A stretch of 64,000 nucleotides of DNA. Origin: JAKAVN01 sp963734845. GTDB taxonomy: Bacteria > Desulfobacterota > Binatia > Binatales > Binataceae. The first letter of the stretch is position 1. Each line of letters starts with the position of its first letter. The position numbers were made by a program, and so were the translations under genes. Below the pieces are notes generated by a model, which searched no databases, was not told the origin of the DNA, and saw only the letters and a program-made list of their open reading frames with translations. Below are positions 26,609 to 35,132 of the stretch, in pieces. The DNA lies in contig CAVTIS010000002.1 in the NCBI GenBank assembly GCA_963734845.1, positions 186,001 to 250,000 on the forward strand, written 5' to 3'.

Positions 26609-27220
26609 CTATCTGATTGACTCCCACTTCATTTCATTGGCGGCCAAAGCCGGATGCGATACGATCAAATGCCAGACCACCGCCTGGAATGCCTCGGTAT
26701 GAGGCGTGACCGTTTTGCTATTGACAGTGGGCACGATCACACATGCGTCTGCGACTTTCGCGGTATAACCGCCGTCACGTCCGACTATCCCGTAAATGTT
26801 TGCGCCGGTCTCGCGCGCGAGGCGAAGCGCCTCGACCAGGTTGTTACTGACGCGGCGTTCGGCGTCGCCGCCGCCGACCGAAAGAATCAGGATCGCGTCG
26901 CCGCGCCGCAGCCTGCTGACGGAAAGCCAGCGCGAATATGACTGATCCCAGCCTTCGTCATTGATCCGCGCGGTCAGTTCCGACACGTTGTCCGTGGGAG
27001 TGTAGCTCTCGATGTTGGCGATCTTGCGGAAGTCATTGACCGCATGGGAGGCGTTGGCCGCGCTGCCTCCGACGCCTAGGATGAAGAGTCTTCCGCCTGC
27101 CGCACGAAGCCGGACCAGCCCATCGACAACTCTCGCGATTTCAGCTTGCGAGAGTTTGGCGCAGATGACTTCCGCCTCGTGCAAATAAGATTGTATGTAC
27201 TCGCCTGGTTCCGCTTTCAT
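26609..27220 (-). CDS. gmhA: SIS-domain phosphoheptose isomerase-like protein
   Basis: 203 residues with the sugar isomerase fold: GRLFILGVGGSAANASH near 43-59 binds the phosphate, a DAILILSVGGGD strand-loop near 108 and the C-terminal helix HTEAFQAVVWHLIVSHP supply the remaining active-site parts. It would convert sedoheptulose 7-phosphate to D-glycero-D-manno-heptose 7-phosphate. The start codon overlaps the stop of the upstream phosphatase gene (ATGA), so the two steps are translationally coupled. Confidence 0.85.
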   Translation of the reverse strand: MKAEPGEYIQSYLHEAEVICAKLSQAEIARVVDGLVRLRAAGGRLFILGVGGSAANASHAVNDFRKIANIESYTPTDNVSELTARINDEGWDQSYSRWLSVSRLRRGDAILILSVGGGDAERRVSNNLVEALRLARETGANIYGIVGRDGGYTAKVADACVIVPTVNSKTVTPHTEAFQAVVWHLIVSHPALAANEMKWESIR

Positions 27221-27750
27221 TTGCCCGCCCCCCCCAAAATGAATTCCACCGCTGCTTCAAGATTTGCGACCCGGCGGCTGGCAGGAGTGCCCTGATTATA
27301 GGGGCGGTCCAGAATGATTGACCGGCATCCGGCCGCGCCGGCTGCCAACGTATCCTTCCATGAATCTCCGATGAGATACGACCCGCCAAGTTCGACGCCG
27401 TGCTCGCGCGCCAGGTCGACCAGCATCCCCGGCTTCGGCTTGCGACAGTTGCAGCACTCGCGATCGTCGTGCGGGCAAACCTTTACCTCGTCTACCGGGA
27501 GCGTGGTCAGAATTTTCTCGGTCATAACGCGCAAAGTCTCCCGCGGCATCAGGCCACGAGCGATATCCGGCTGGTTGCTTACTACAAACAGCTTGAAACC
27601 GGCGTCGCGCAAGCGATTGAGCGATTCCTCGACGCCGTCCTCGATTTCGAATTCCGCGAGATTCCTTGGCGAGGTGGGCCTCCCGTCCCGAAAAACAACC
27701 CTGTTAATCACCCCGTCGCGATCGAGAAAGACTGTCCTTTGAGGCGTCAT
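27217..27750 (-). CDS. gmhB: HAD-family heptose bisphosphate phosphatase-like protein
   Basis: 177 residues. FLDRDGVINR near the N-terminus is HAD motif I, VVSNQPDIARG near 58 is motif II, and IGDSWKDTLAAGAAG near 125 is motif IV. A CPHDDRECCNCRKP segment carries the Cys/His zinc site typical of GmhB. It would remove the C7 phosphate of heptose 1,7-bisphosphate. The ATG at the family-consistent place has a weak GAAGAA site; a longer frame adds a Cys/Arg-rich stretch that does not fit. Confidence 0.87.
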   Translation of the reverse strand: MTPQRTVFLDRDGVINRVVFRDGRPTSPRNLAEFEIEDGVEESLNRLRDAGFKLFVVSNQPDIARGLMPRETLRVMTEKILTTLPVDEVKVCPHDDRECCNCRKPKPGMLVDLAREHGVELGGSYLIGDSWKDTLAAGAAGCRSIILDRPYNQGTPASRRVANLEAAVEFILGGAGK

Positions 27751-28059
27751 TTGTATTCTTCGCAATGTTCTTCGTATGTCATTTGGGAGGGGCGCTTCGG
27801 ACCGGACCGCTACATCCTGTCTGCGCATCGTCGTACGACAGCAGCACAACGGACGCGGCATCGCGACGAGACCCCCTTCCTCATCGCAAGACATAAGTTA
27901 ACCCACTATAACCTCTTTCAGCAAGAGGCTCTGATTGAGCCCCTCCAGACCCGGCTATTTCCAAGCCGACCGCCTGAAAGGAAGCAAAGTGCTGCGCCCT
28001 TGGCCTGGCTAGCTTACTGTCGAAGAGATGAGGGCAGCGCGCGGGGTCTGGCCCGACGC

Positions 28060-29067
28060 CTAATCAGGCGCGGGTGACCCTAATATGCGCTCATCGCTGA
28101 TGAGAGAGAGCAGCGCGGCTCGTAGTGCTTCTCGAGAACCGTTCTGGCAGCTCCATCCCAGACTTTGAATTCGGTCCGTGTTCAGCCGAACGATGGGCAC
28201 GTCGCCCTTCCATCCGCGGTTTCCGCCCGTATATTCAAAAAGCGGAGGAACTGGAAGCGCGAGGCATTGCACGGCCAGCTCCGCGATTTCGGTCACCGTG
28301 ATGTAGTCGCCAGTCGCGACGTTGAAGCTCTCGAACCGTTTAGTGGAATAGCGGTTGGCGTGAAGCACTGCGGCGACTACATCGAAGACGTGAATGTACG
28401 ACTTGCTTTGATGGCCGTCGCCGAGAATCGTGAGGCGGCGCGGATCCTTGATCAGCCGTCGCACGAAATCCAGGCCAACGCCGTGCGTTTGGCGCGGCCC
28501 TACTACGTTGCCAAAGCGGAATGCGCAGCCGCTGAGATCGAACATGTAACAGTACGCACTGATGAGCGCTTCGCCCCCCAGCTTGCTTGCGCCATATGTC
28601 GAGACCGGCACCAGCGGTCCATAATCCTCCGCAGCCTCCAGATCGCCCAGGTCGCCATAGACGCCGCTGCCCGAGGCGTACAGGATACGACGCACACCGG
28701 TACGTCTCATCGCCTCGACCACGTTATTGGTGAGTACCGTACCCTGGTAGAAATCGACCTCGGGTTCGCTCGCTGCGCGCGCAATGTCGGGATTCGAGGC
28801 CAGATGAATGACCGTGTCATGACCGGCCATCGCGGCGGCGAGCCGCTCAAGGTCGCCGACTTCGCCTCGCACTACGCGCAAACGCTCGTCGCCGGCATGG
28901 CGCTCATAGTGCCACTCTCGTCCGGAGGAGAAATTGTCGTAGAGCGTCACGGCGGCGATTGCCGAATCAGCGAGAAGAGCATCCGTGAAATGGCTCCCGA
29001 TGAATCCAGCACCTCCAACTATTACGTAGCGGTCACCGAGGTCGGAACGGGGTGATAGAAGTGGCAT
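28060..29067 (-). CDS. NAD-dependent epimerase/dehydratase
   Basis: 335 residues of the extended SDR class. YVIVGGAGFIGSHFTDAL holds the glycine-rich NAD motif, DTVIHLASNPD near 85, Ser-Gly in YASGSGVYGD near 130 and Y-x3-K in TYGASKLGGEAL near 158 form the active site. It acts on a nucleotide sugar, most like UDP-glucose 4-epimerase or a GDP-sugar epimerase/dehydratase. It is the first minus-strand gene of the sugar cluster, 310 bases upstream of gmhB; that spacer carries no gene I can support. Confidence 0.88.
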   Translation of the reverse strand: MPLLSPRSDLGDRYVIVGGAGFIGSHFTDALLADSAIAAVTLYDNFSSGREWHYERHAGDERLRVVRGEVGDLERLAAAMAGHDTVIHLASNPDIARAASEPEVDFYQGTVLTNNVVEAMRRTGVRRILYASGSGVYGDLGDLEAAEDYGPLVPVSTYGASKLGGEALISAYCYMFDLSGCAFRFGNVVGPRQTHGVGLDFVRRLIKDPRRLTILGDGHQSKSYIHVFDVVAAVLHANRYSTKRFESFNVATGDYITVTEIAELAVQCLALPVPPLFEYTGGNRGWKGDVPIVRLNTDRIQSLGWSCQNGSREALRAALLSLISDERILGSPAPD

Positions 29068-29654
29068 TGCGCTAATCCGTATTGAGGTTCGGTCGTGGAT
29101 GCGCGGCTCGACCAGTATTAAAAGCTGAGTAGTCCCGGACCGTTAGAAACGACCGCGACAGCTGCGCTGAAAGAGAATAGCGCATGACGAGAATGCCGTC
29201 TATCGCGATCACATCAGGCAAATTAAAACGAACTGAAGCGAATTTCGGAACGCTGCCGAAACTCCGTCTGCAACTTTTGTCGGCTTCGATCAATTCAGGA
29301 CTCCGACTAGGCGATGGCGGCATTCTGCCTACGATGACGGATTCCGCCTTTCTTGTGGAACCCATAGTAGCGTGAGAACCTGAGTCGATTAGTACAAGGT
29401 TTGCTATAGGGTGGCGACCAAGAAGGTGGCGGTCCTTATATCTATGCTAAAAGGGGTGTTCTCGGCAGTCGCCCTTTGAGATAGATCGCCTCGCGGACAT
29501 CTCAACCTGAAGACTGAGTTCACGCAAGGAAACTTTTTACGGCTGCCGCAATGGTCCGTCGATCCGTTCGAAAGGCGCCCAAGTGGCTACAATGGAATCT
29601 GTCAAGCGGGCCTCGCGAGGGATGGCGAGCCGCGCGACGGAAGAGAGGGACAAT
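29068..29654. other. 587-base intergenic region
   Basis: No gene is supported. A minus-strand frame of 97 codons (29072-29365) has no recognisable motif and no ribosome site. The stretch is less GC-rich than its neighbours around 29150-29260 and 29400-29460, and probably holds the promoters of the divergent epimerase and SpoIIAA-like genes. Confidence 0.5.
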
Positions 29655-30026
29655 ATGATCCAAATGCGGACGGATTTTCCCGACAACGTGGTTGAGGCGT
29701 CGGCCAGCGGCGTCGTGACCAAGCGCGATTATCAGGAATGCCTCGTGCCGCGGGTTGAGCTGGCACTCAAACGGCATCCGAAAATCCGCTGCTACTACGA
29801 ACTCGGACCACAGTTTTCCCGGATGGAGCCCGGCGCGATGTGGGAGGACTTCAAAATCGGGATCGAGCATCTCTCGCGCTGGGAGCGTGTGGCGGTGGTC
29901 AGCGATGTCGACTGGATCAAGCACGCCGTCAACGCCTTTCGCTTCCTGATGCCGGGAGAGGTCCGGATCTTTGCTACTTCGGAGACGGCCGCGGCCCGCG
30001 AATGGATCATGGAGGCGTCCGTTTGA
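29655..30026 (+). CDS. SpoIIAA/STAS-like protein
   Basis: 123 residues from an ATG with GAGGGA 8 bases upstream; an earlier start in the same frame adds 24 residues without support. The order of elements (FPDNVVEASASGVVTKRDYQ, then CYYELGP, WEDFKIGIEHL, RVAVVSDVDWIKHAVNAF, GEVRIFATSE, AREWI) matches the SpoIIAA-like family PF11964. Members occur singly in many bacteria; the function is poorly defined, perhaps protein-protein or lipid binding. There is no membrane segment. Confidence 0.8.
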   Translation: MIQMRTDFPDNVVEASASGVVTKRDYQECLVPRVELALKRHPKIRCYYELGPQFSRMEPGAMWEDFKIGIEHLSRWERVAVVSDVDWIKHAVNAFRFLMPGEVRIFATSETAAAREWIMEASV

Positions 30027-30681
30027 TGCGTCCCCGCCCTGTTGCCGCCCGCTGTGGCAAAATCACTGTAACGCGGGCCGCGCGGGCGCGGAACGCCTTT
30101 GCTCCTCGCGCGCGTGGCCTCTGGCGGCGTGAACTCTGCGCTTTCGATAGTCGCGGAAAGCCAGCGGGCGCTTTCGCAAATGGTGGGCTTCCTTCCCCTC
30201 ACGGGATCGGGCGAGATCCTACCCTTTCCTACGCCAATTAGATCGAACCCATGTGCTCGATCCACGTGCTCGAGGCAGATGAGGTAGGCCCCGTATTCGG
30301 AGCACCGCGCTACGTCAGGGTTCGTTGATTGGGAGTTCGGCCCACACTACGGGGAATTCGTCCCTGAGCGCTCCATTGTAAGGGCCGGGAGTTCGACTGC
30401 GGCTCAGTAGTGCTTTGGTCGGACGCTGACGATGCCGATCCTTTACCGGGCTATTTCCGAGTGGACCAAGCCACCGCGGGAGATGGCTCGCTTAGCCAGG
30501 CCTCTATTCTTTTGGCGTGAAAAGAATCCCTGGCGCCGAGCCTATGTTTCGCAGCGAGACCAAGTCGGTTGCGAGTACGGATTGACATGCCCCACAAAAG
30601 CGTAACAAGTCGAGGTAGAGGATTCGGCCTGCGTGGTCGGGTTATGGCCAGAAATTCCGGCAGTTTTCGCACTCCACAGAC
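30027..30681. other. 655-base non-coding stretch before the mobile-element region
   Basis: I see no gene, RNA motif or repeat that I can support here. Short frames on both strands lack ribosome sites and look like GC-driven shadows. It borders the truncated IS3-type transposase and may be scar DNA. Confidence 0.45.
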
Positions 30682-31060
30682 TCAAGTGAGTAGCTCCAGT
30701 AAATTGCCGGTTGCGAGCTTTCTCGGGCCGTCCGGATTTGGTTCCGGACGGCGCGCCGCGATCTCTGCCCATCGTGCCGCGAAAGTCTCAGGAGGATGGT
30801 CGGCCAAGGCGCTGTGTGGCCGCGCCTGGTTGTAGTCAAGGCGCCAGCGCTCGAGCTTCTCTCTGACGTCGCTCAAGTCGAAAAAGGTTTCGACGTTTAA
30901 GCACTCGTCGCGGAGCCGCCCGTTGAACGATTCTGTGTAGCTGTTCTCCACCGGCTTTCCCGGCCGGATGAAGTCGAGTTGTACACGGTACTGATATGCC
31001 CACACATCCATCGGCTTGCTCGCGAACTCAGTGCCATGGTACGTGGGGAAGCGGTCATGG
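30682..31060 (-). pseudogene. IS3-type transposase, C-terminal fragment
   Basis: About 125 residues of the rve integrase-core C-terminus: HGTEFASKPMDVWAYQ, then FIRPGKPVENSYTESFNGRL, RDECLNVETFF, LERWRLDYNQARPHSAL. The catalytic Glu is in the YTESFNGRL segment; the first catalytic Asp regions are absent because the sequence upstream (beyond about 31050) is unrelated. No terminal inverted repeats could be identified. This is a dead IS remnant at the left edge of a recombination-rich region. Confidence 0.8.
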
Positions 31061-31343
31061 TCGGCGATTGGAACTCCTGAGATGGTTGTGGTGCGAGCCA
31101 AAACCTTCAGGAGGATCACCAGCCATGACACAGGACCACGGGCGCCCCTCCAAACTCAACTTATCACTGGCTGGATTTCCGGGTTTTGGGTCAAGTCCAC
31201 CGCTGAAAGTCGAAATTGAGAGAATTCATATGAGCGGCGAGGAGATCTCACCGGTGAGGATTTCTCTGGTGGCCTTCAAAACCCGCCAAGCGCCGCATAT
31301 GCGCGCATTTTGCGGACTTCACGCAAAATCTCTCAGCATCACA

Positions 31344-31380
31344 GACTCGTTGGCGGAGGGGGTGGGATTTGAACCCACGA
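31344..31380. repeat. Direct repeat, left copy (tRNA-Ser 3' end, putative att)
   Basis: GACTCGTTGGCGGAG followed by the T-arm of tRNA-Ser(UGA). The first 15 bases are identical to the copy at 33977, and the T-arm sequence continues the match with a few differences. Together the copies bound a segment with an integrase. Confidence 0.7.
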
Positions 31381-31440
31381 GCGACTTTCGCCGCTGCCGG
31401 TTTTCAAGACCGGTGCCTTCAACCGCTCGGCCACCCCTCC
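31351..31440 (-). tRNA. serT: tRNA-Ser(UGA)
   Basis: 90 bases with encoded CCA. The acceptor GGAGGGG pairs with CCCCTCC, the D arm reads GGCCGAGCGGTTGAAGGC, the anticodon stem-loop is CCGGTCTTGAAAACCGG with anticodon TGA, a long variable arm follows (GCAGCGGCGAAAGTCGC) and the T arm is GTGGGTTCAAATCCCAC. The long variable arm and anticodon both indicate serine. Its 5' end lies 13 bases from the stop codon of the integrase gene. Confidence 0.95.
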
Positions 31441-31452
31441 AAGCCTTGTAAA

Positions 31453-32738
31453 TCAAGCACTTACCCGATTTCCGCGCTCGGCGCGAACGGCCGAGTGTCC
31501 ACTTATTGCCCACTTTTTTCCGGTTTCCGCCGGAGTGTCCACATTGCCTACGTCGGTTCCCATGACATTGCCGAGGATGATCTGGCTCAGCCGCCCAACC
31601 GCCTCGCTGTCGACCGTCTGGAACCAGTGGCTGTAAATCCTGAGCGTGATCGCCGGGCTTGCGTGCCCAAGCAGAGACTGGACCTCGGTGACCGCCGCGC
31701 CTCCCATGATCAGTGCGCTCGCGAAGCTATGCCGCAACGAATGCATGTTCACCCGGCGGAGTCCTGCGTGCCGGAGCGCAGCCCATAGCCCATAGCGCAG
31801 CGCGTTGGAGCGCCGGATCGGTCGGCCATCGGCAGCCGGAAAGACCAGCTCGTCGGCCGTCGCCGGACACTGAAGTTTCCAAACCCGAAGCGCGGCTGCT
31901 AGCTCGGCCGGAATTGGAATCTTGCGCAGACCTGTCCTCGTCTTCGGCGGATAGAAGTGCGGCCGAATAGGCTCGCCGTTGATGCGCGCCCAGGACACGG
32001 TGCGACGGATGTAAATGTATGCGGCTCCGTTTTTGGGAATCTCGATGTCGCCCCAGCGGAGCGCGAACAATTCGCCCGAGCGCGCGCCGGTCAGCGCTGC
32101 GGTCGTGAACAGCGTGCGGTAAAGACCTGGCGTCGCCGCATTCAGCATCGCGCGGATTTCATCCGGACTCAGGATCGCGTCGGGGCCAATCGCGTCGTCG
32201 TTGCTACCGTTCTCGCCCTGCCGTAGCTCACGCGCCGCCATGAACGCGCGCTCAACGCGATCCACCGGATTGCTGATAGCATCGCCACGGCGGATAGCCG
32301 CGCGGAAAACCGCCCCGACGATTCGGATAATCGTGTTGATCGTACGAGGTGCGTAACCGCCCGCGCGCAAGTCGTCGCGCATCTTCTCGATACTCCCGAC
32401 CGTGATCCGATCGAGTCTCAGAGCGCCGATGCGGGGCAGAATATGCTTGTCCAACCGGCCTCGGAGGTCGGCAATGTGGGAGACACGCCGGTCGGTCTTC
32501 GATTTGAACCACGGCTCCCCGGCGTTCTTGAAGGTCGGGATTTTTGCGTGATCGAGATGTTCTCCGCGCGACGCCTTGGCCGAGGTCTCGGCGAGATGCT
32601 TCTCCGCCGCTTTCTTCGTCGGGAAAAATAATCGCCGTCGCGAGCCGTAGGTCCCATCGGGCGATAATCCAGCCGCCAGGGGCATTCCCAATTCTGGCCC
32701 TTGCATCCGTCCTGATGGTGCCGTCTGATCGAAGCCAT
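31453..32738 (-). pseudogene. Tyrosine recombinase (phage/ICE integrase), frameshifted near the N-terminus
   Basis: The intact part (417 codons) has an SAM-like core-binding domain and the catalytic set: Arg in TGARSGELFAL, HSLRHSFAS, LGHASP and Tyr in RIYSHWF. The N-terminus is in another frame: ATG at 32738 with GAGGTGA upstream gives MASIRRHHQDG...WRLDYR, and adding one C in the C-run at 32659-32661 joins it as LDYRPDGTYGSRRRLFF, a normal arm-binding domain. Thus a one-base deletion breaks the gene, or the read is in error. Its position next to a tRNA gene fits site-specific integration. Confidence 0.85.
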
Positions 32739-32745
32739 AGCGCCC

Positions 32746-32937
32746 TCACCTCTTCCCGGTCCGTGATCGCTGTTCAACGGCGATTTTCTGGAGGAGTCTG
32801 GCGGCCGGCTCCGAGATCGCCATCTCGCCGCGCTCCCATCGGGCTACGGTGTTCGAAGTTACTCCGATAGCCTCGGCCAAGGCCATCTGAGTCCAGCCCA
32901 GTTTTTCCCTGAGCATACGAATCTCCGCGCCGGTCAT
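32746..32937 (-). CDS. Small XRE-family regulator
   Basis: 63 residues: a single helix-turn-helix (EIRMLREKLGWTQMALAEAI, then VTSNTVARWERGE) and a short basic tail. The ATG at 32937 lies inside a 27-bp perfect palindrome, so either the mRNA is leaderless or the gene is translated from a longer transcript through the upstream gene. It lies just before the integrase start (8 bases), so it probably controls excision/integration. Confidence 0.8.
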   Translation of the reverse strand: MTGAEIRMLREKLGWTQMALAEAIGVTSNTVARWERGEMAISEPAARLLQKIAVEQRSRTGKR

Positions 32938-32960
32938 ACTATACGCAGCGTATAGTATGA
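32934..32960. promoter_or_regulatory. 27-bp perfect palindrome, likely operator
   Basis: TCATACTATACGC, one central A, then GCGTATAGTATGA: 13-base arms match perfectly. It covers the start codon of the XRE gene and the short gap after the excisionase-like gene. The most likely reader is the adjacent XRE protein acting on itself. AT content is high relative to surroundings, consistent with a promoter/operator. Confidence 0.8.
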
Positions 32961-32971
32961 CGAACCCTAAA

Positions 32972-33376
32972 TCAAGCGGCTTGGTTGGTGCGTTCCGCGA
33001 GGAAGCGTTCGACTTCTTCGAGCCTGAATCGAACGTAGTGGCCGAGTTTGATAGAGGGCAGATTTCCCAGCCGGGCCTGTTCCCTGACCCACGATTCCGG
33101 GACTCCAAAAAGCTTTGCGAGCTCAGGTGCACTCAGAAGTGCGCTGTTAACGTTCTTGCTGCCGCTGTTCGCGATGCGCTCGCTGAGCATCAGGGCGAGT
33201 AGCGCGCCTTCGAGTGTCTTGAGCGCTGCGACACGCGACGCAAGCTGGGTCAAGAGTCCGGGCACGGACTCGAGAACCATTCCCCTTGTCAGCGAGGGAT
33301 CAGCGAGAAGCTCCTCGATAGTTAGGGGCAATAGCGATGCCCGCGGCGTGACTCGATGCGGCGCTTGATACGACAT
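32972..33376 (-). CDS. Excisionase-like helix-turn-helix protein
   Basis: 134 residues. The last 50 residues are a winged MerR/excisionase-type domain (LLSAPELAKLFGVPESWVRE, then LPSIKLGHYVRFRLEEVERFL), the usual fold of recombination directionality factors. The N-terminal 80 residues are helical with no recognised domain. ATG with GGAG 8 bases upstream. Located directly upstream of the XRE and integrase genes on the same strand, as in small integrative elements. Confidence 0.75.
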   Translation of the reverse strand: MSYQAPHRVTPRASLLPLTIEELLADPSLTRGMVLESVPGLLTQLASRVAALKTLEGALLALMLSERIANSGSKNVNSALLSAPELAKLFGVPESWVREQARLGNLPSIKLGHYVRFRLEEVERFLAERTNQAA

Positions 33377-33582
33377 GAAAACTCCGACAGCACAAGCGTT
33401 CCACACCTCCACAGCAGACTCATCCACTGAATCGTTGAGCAACCGCCATGCCGTTTTTCGATCCGCCGGTGCATGACACAGGGGTTAGGCTCACGCCGTC
33501 AGGATTCGCCTTCCCGCGAGGCGATTTGGCGATCAAACAGCCGAAAAGCCAGTGCATGTACAAGCTTTGCACATTTAACCGC

Positions 33583-33975
33583 ATGCGAATCAGGCTGAAA
33601 AACATCCTTCGCGCGCTGACACTCGTCGCGGCATTCGCCTGTTGTGGTTGTATCGACATTTCCAGCAACACTCCACCGTCGTCCAATACCACCTGCACCA
33701 CGACCGACAATGGGCCAGACGTCCCGGCCACTTCGACCTGCACCACGCAGCCCACCGGAGGGTCGCACTGGGGGCCTTTTTCTGTAATTCGCTCCCTGTT
33801 GACCGACAAGCTGATCGACCGGGTCGACCTTGACCATGATGGCCGCAAGTCCCGGTCGCGGGCACGGCTCCGGAACATCGATCGGCTTATCTTCGTCTGG
33901 CTGTATCGATTCTGCCCGTCGATTCTGAATGCAATCGTCATGGTGATGTCTTGGAGGGAGTGTCCTCGGAGATAA
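33583..33975 (+). CDS. Possible small lipoprotein
   Basis: 130 residues. Basic N-terminus, hydrophobic core and a plausible lipobox with Cys in AFACCGC give a lipoprotein signal; a Thr/Ser/Pro-rich region with Cys residues follows, then a charged C-terminal part (DKLIDRVDLDHDGRKS). No ribosome site is strong and no family is recognised. It would be the only plus-strand cargo gene of the small element. Confidence 0.4.
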   Translation: MRIRLKNILRALTLVAAFACCGCIDISSNTPPSSNTTCTTTDNGPDVPATSTCTTQPTGGSHWGPFSVIRSLLTDKLIDRVDLDHDGRKSRSRARLRNIDRLIFVWLYRFCPSILNAIVMVMSWRECPRR

Positions 33976-33994
33976 GGACTCGTTGGCGGAGAGG
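33949..33994. repeat. 46-bp inverted repeat, copy 1
   Basis: This segment (tRNA 3' end plus flank) recurs in opposite orientation at 35742-35787 with three mismatches. It includes the acceptor end of a tRNA-Ser-like sequence and 35 bases of its 3' flank. The pair brackets the aldo/keto reductase and the deazaflavin-dependent reductase genes. Confidence 0.8.
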
Positions 33995-34012
33995 GGGGAT
34001 TTGAACCCCCGA
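33977..34012. repeat. Direct repeat, right copy (tRNA-Ser pseudogene 3' end, putative att)
   Basis: Second copy of GACTCGTTGGCGGAG followed by an acceptor/T-arm sequence, in the same orientation as the copy at 31344. About 2.63 kb lies between the two copies and contains the integrase, XRE, excisionase-like and lipoprotein genes. Confidence 0.7.
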
Positions 34013-34062
34013 AACCTTTCCGAGTTTACACGCTCCGCGGGCGTGGGCTTAAACCGTCTCCG
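33984..34062 (-). pseudogene. tRNA-Ser pseudogene with deleted D arm
   Basis: 79 bases with encoded CCA, a perfect T arm (GGGGGTTCAAATCCCCC), a 6/7 acceptor pairing, a long variable arm and a CACGC/GCGTG anticodon stem. The stretch expected between acceptor and the GGTTTAAG part of the D arm (about 10 bases) is missing, position 33 is C instead of U and the loop CCGCGGA gives no serine anticodon. It is a decayed tRNA-Ser, probably the old integration target. Confidence 0.7.
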
Positions 34063-34166
34063 GTGGGGAACAAGCTTGCGCGAAGGATCGGATAGACATC
34101 AGCCATTATTATACGCCCGTGCACCTGCAGAGGTCGGCGTCGGTGACCGTATGGGGTAGTTCCGTT

Positions 34167-35087
34167 TTACTGCTCCGACCGAGAACCCGCCTGGTCTAGA
34201 CGCCGCATCGCCTCGCGCATCAGATCTTCGGGAAGCGGTCCCTTGAGCGCCGCCTCAATATTCTGATGCAGATGCGCTGGGTCGCGAGTTCCGACGATTG
34301 TGGTATCGAGGTCGGGGTTGGTGAGCGTGAAGCGCAGCATGAACTCCATGCGATCCATCCCGCCGAGCAACTCGTCGAGTCTCGCCTTTTCCCAACGCTG
34401 GCGCATCGTCGCCGATGAGATCATGTAGTAACTGCGGGAATTCCAGTCACCGGGTGCGCCACGGGCGACGCCGCCGCGAATGAGAATTCCAGCTCCCGCC
34501 TTCGACGCACGCGCAATCACATTCTCATGGTCGCGCTGCAACGCCGAATACGGAATCTGAAACACATCGAAGACACCCATGCCGATTTGCTCGTCGAGAT
34601 TCGGGAGTGTTCCCGAAACGCCGATGAAACGCACCTTGCCTTCCCGCTTCAGCTTGAGCGCGGCTTCGAGCGCTTCATGCTCTTCGAATTCGCGCCGCGT
34701 AATACTGCGATGAAACTGCACCACGTCGAGATAGTCAGTCTTCATCAGGCGCAAGCTGTTCTCCACACCCGCGCGGATATTCTCCGCCGTATGTATATGC
34801 TCCGCTGCCATCCCCGCGCCGGGCACGCATCCGCATTTCGACGCCAGGAAGTATTCCGATCGGCGCTGCGCGATATAGCGACCGATCAACTCCTCGCTGC
34901 GCCCGTAGTCGATGGATGTGTCGATAAGGTTGATGCCCGCGTCGAGAACGGCATTGAGAACTTTTCGGGCATCGTCGTCAGAAATCTTGGGACCGCCAGG
35001 AGCACCACGCAGCTCCATAGCGCCGTAACCAAGGATCGTTGCTGCAAAACCTGTCCTGCCCAGAACCCGTTTGGGTAGTTCCGCCAT
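34167..35087 (-). CDS. Aldo/keto reductase
   Basis: 306 residues from an ATG with TGAGGTT upstream. AKR features: GYGAMELRG near 17, the catalytic Asp-Tyr in DTSIDYGRSEELIG near 55, Lys in FLASKCGC near 85, His in VVQFHRS near 127, and a C-terminal NADPH-binding block with TIVGTRDPAHLHQNIEA. It reduces carbonyls with NADPH. It lies inside the 46-bp inverted repeats along with the next gene. Confidence 0.9.
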   Translation of the reverse strand: MAELPKRVLGRTGFAATILGYGAMELRGAPGGPKISDDDARKVLNAVLDAGINLIDTSIDYGRSEELIGRYIAQRRSEYFLASKCGCVPGAGMAAEHIHTAENIRAGVENSLRLMKTDYLDVVQFHRSITRREFEEHEALEAALKLKREGKVRFIGVSGTLPNLDEQIGMGVFDVFQIPYSALQRDHENVIARASKAGAGILIRGGVARGAPGDWNSRSYYMISSATMRQRWEKARLDELLGGMDRMEFMLRFTLTNPDLDTTIVGTRDPAHLHQNIEAALKGPLPEDLMREAMRRLDQAGSRSEQ

Positions 35088-35132
35088 GGCGTGAACCTCA
35101 TTTGCGCAGCCGCCAACTTCCAAGGAGGCTGC

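Noticed and set aside
29380..29530. Riboswitch or small RNA upstream of the SpoIIAA-like gene.
   Set aside because: No recognisable aptamer core or terminator could be traced by eye.
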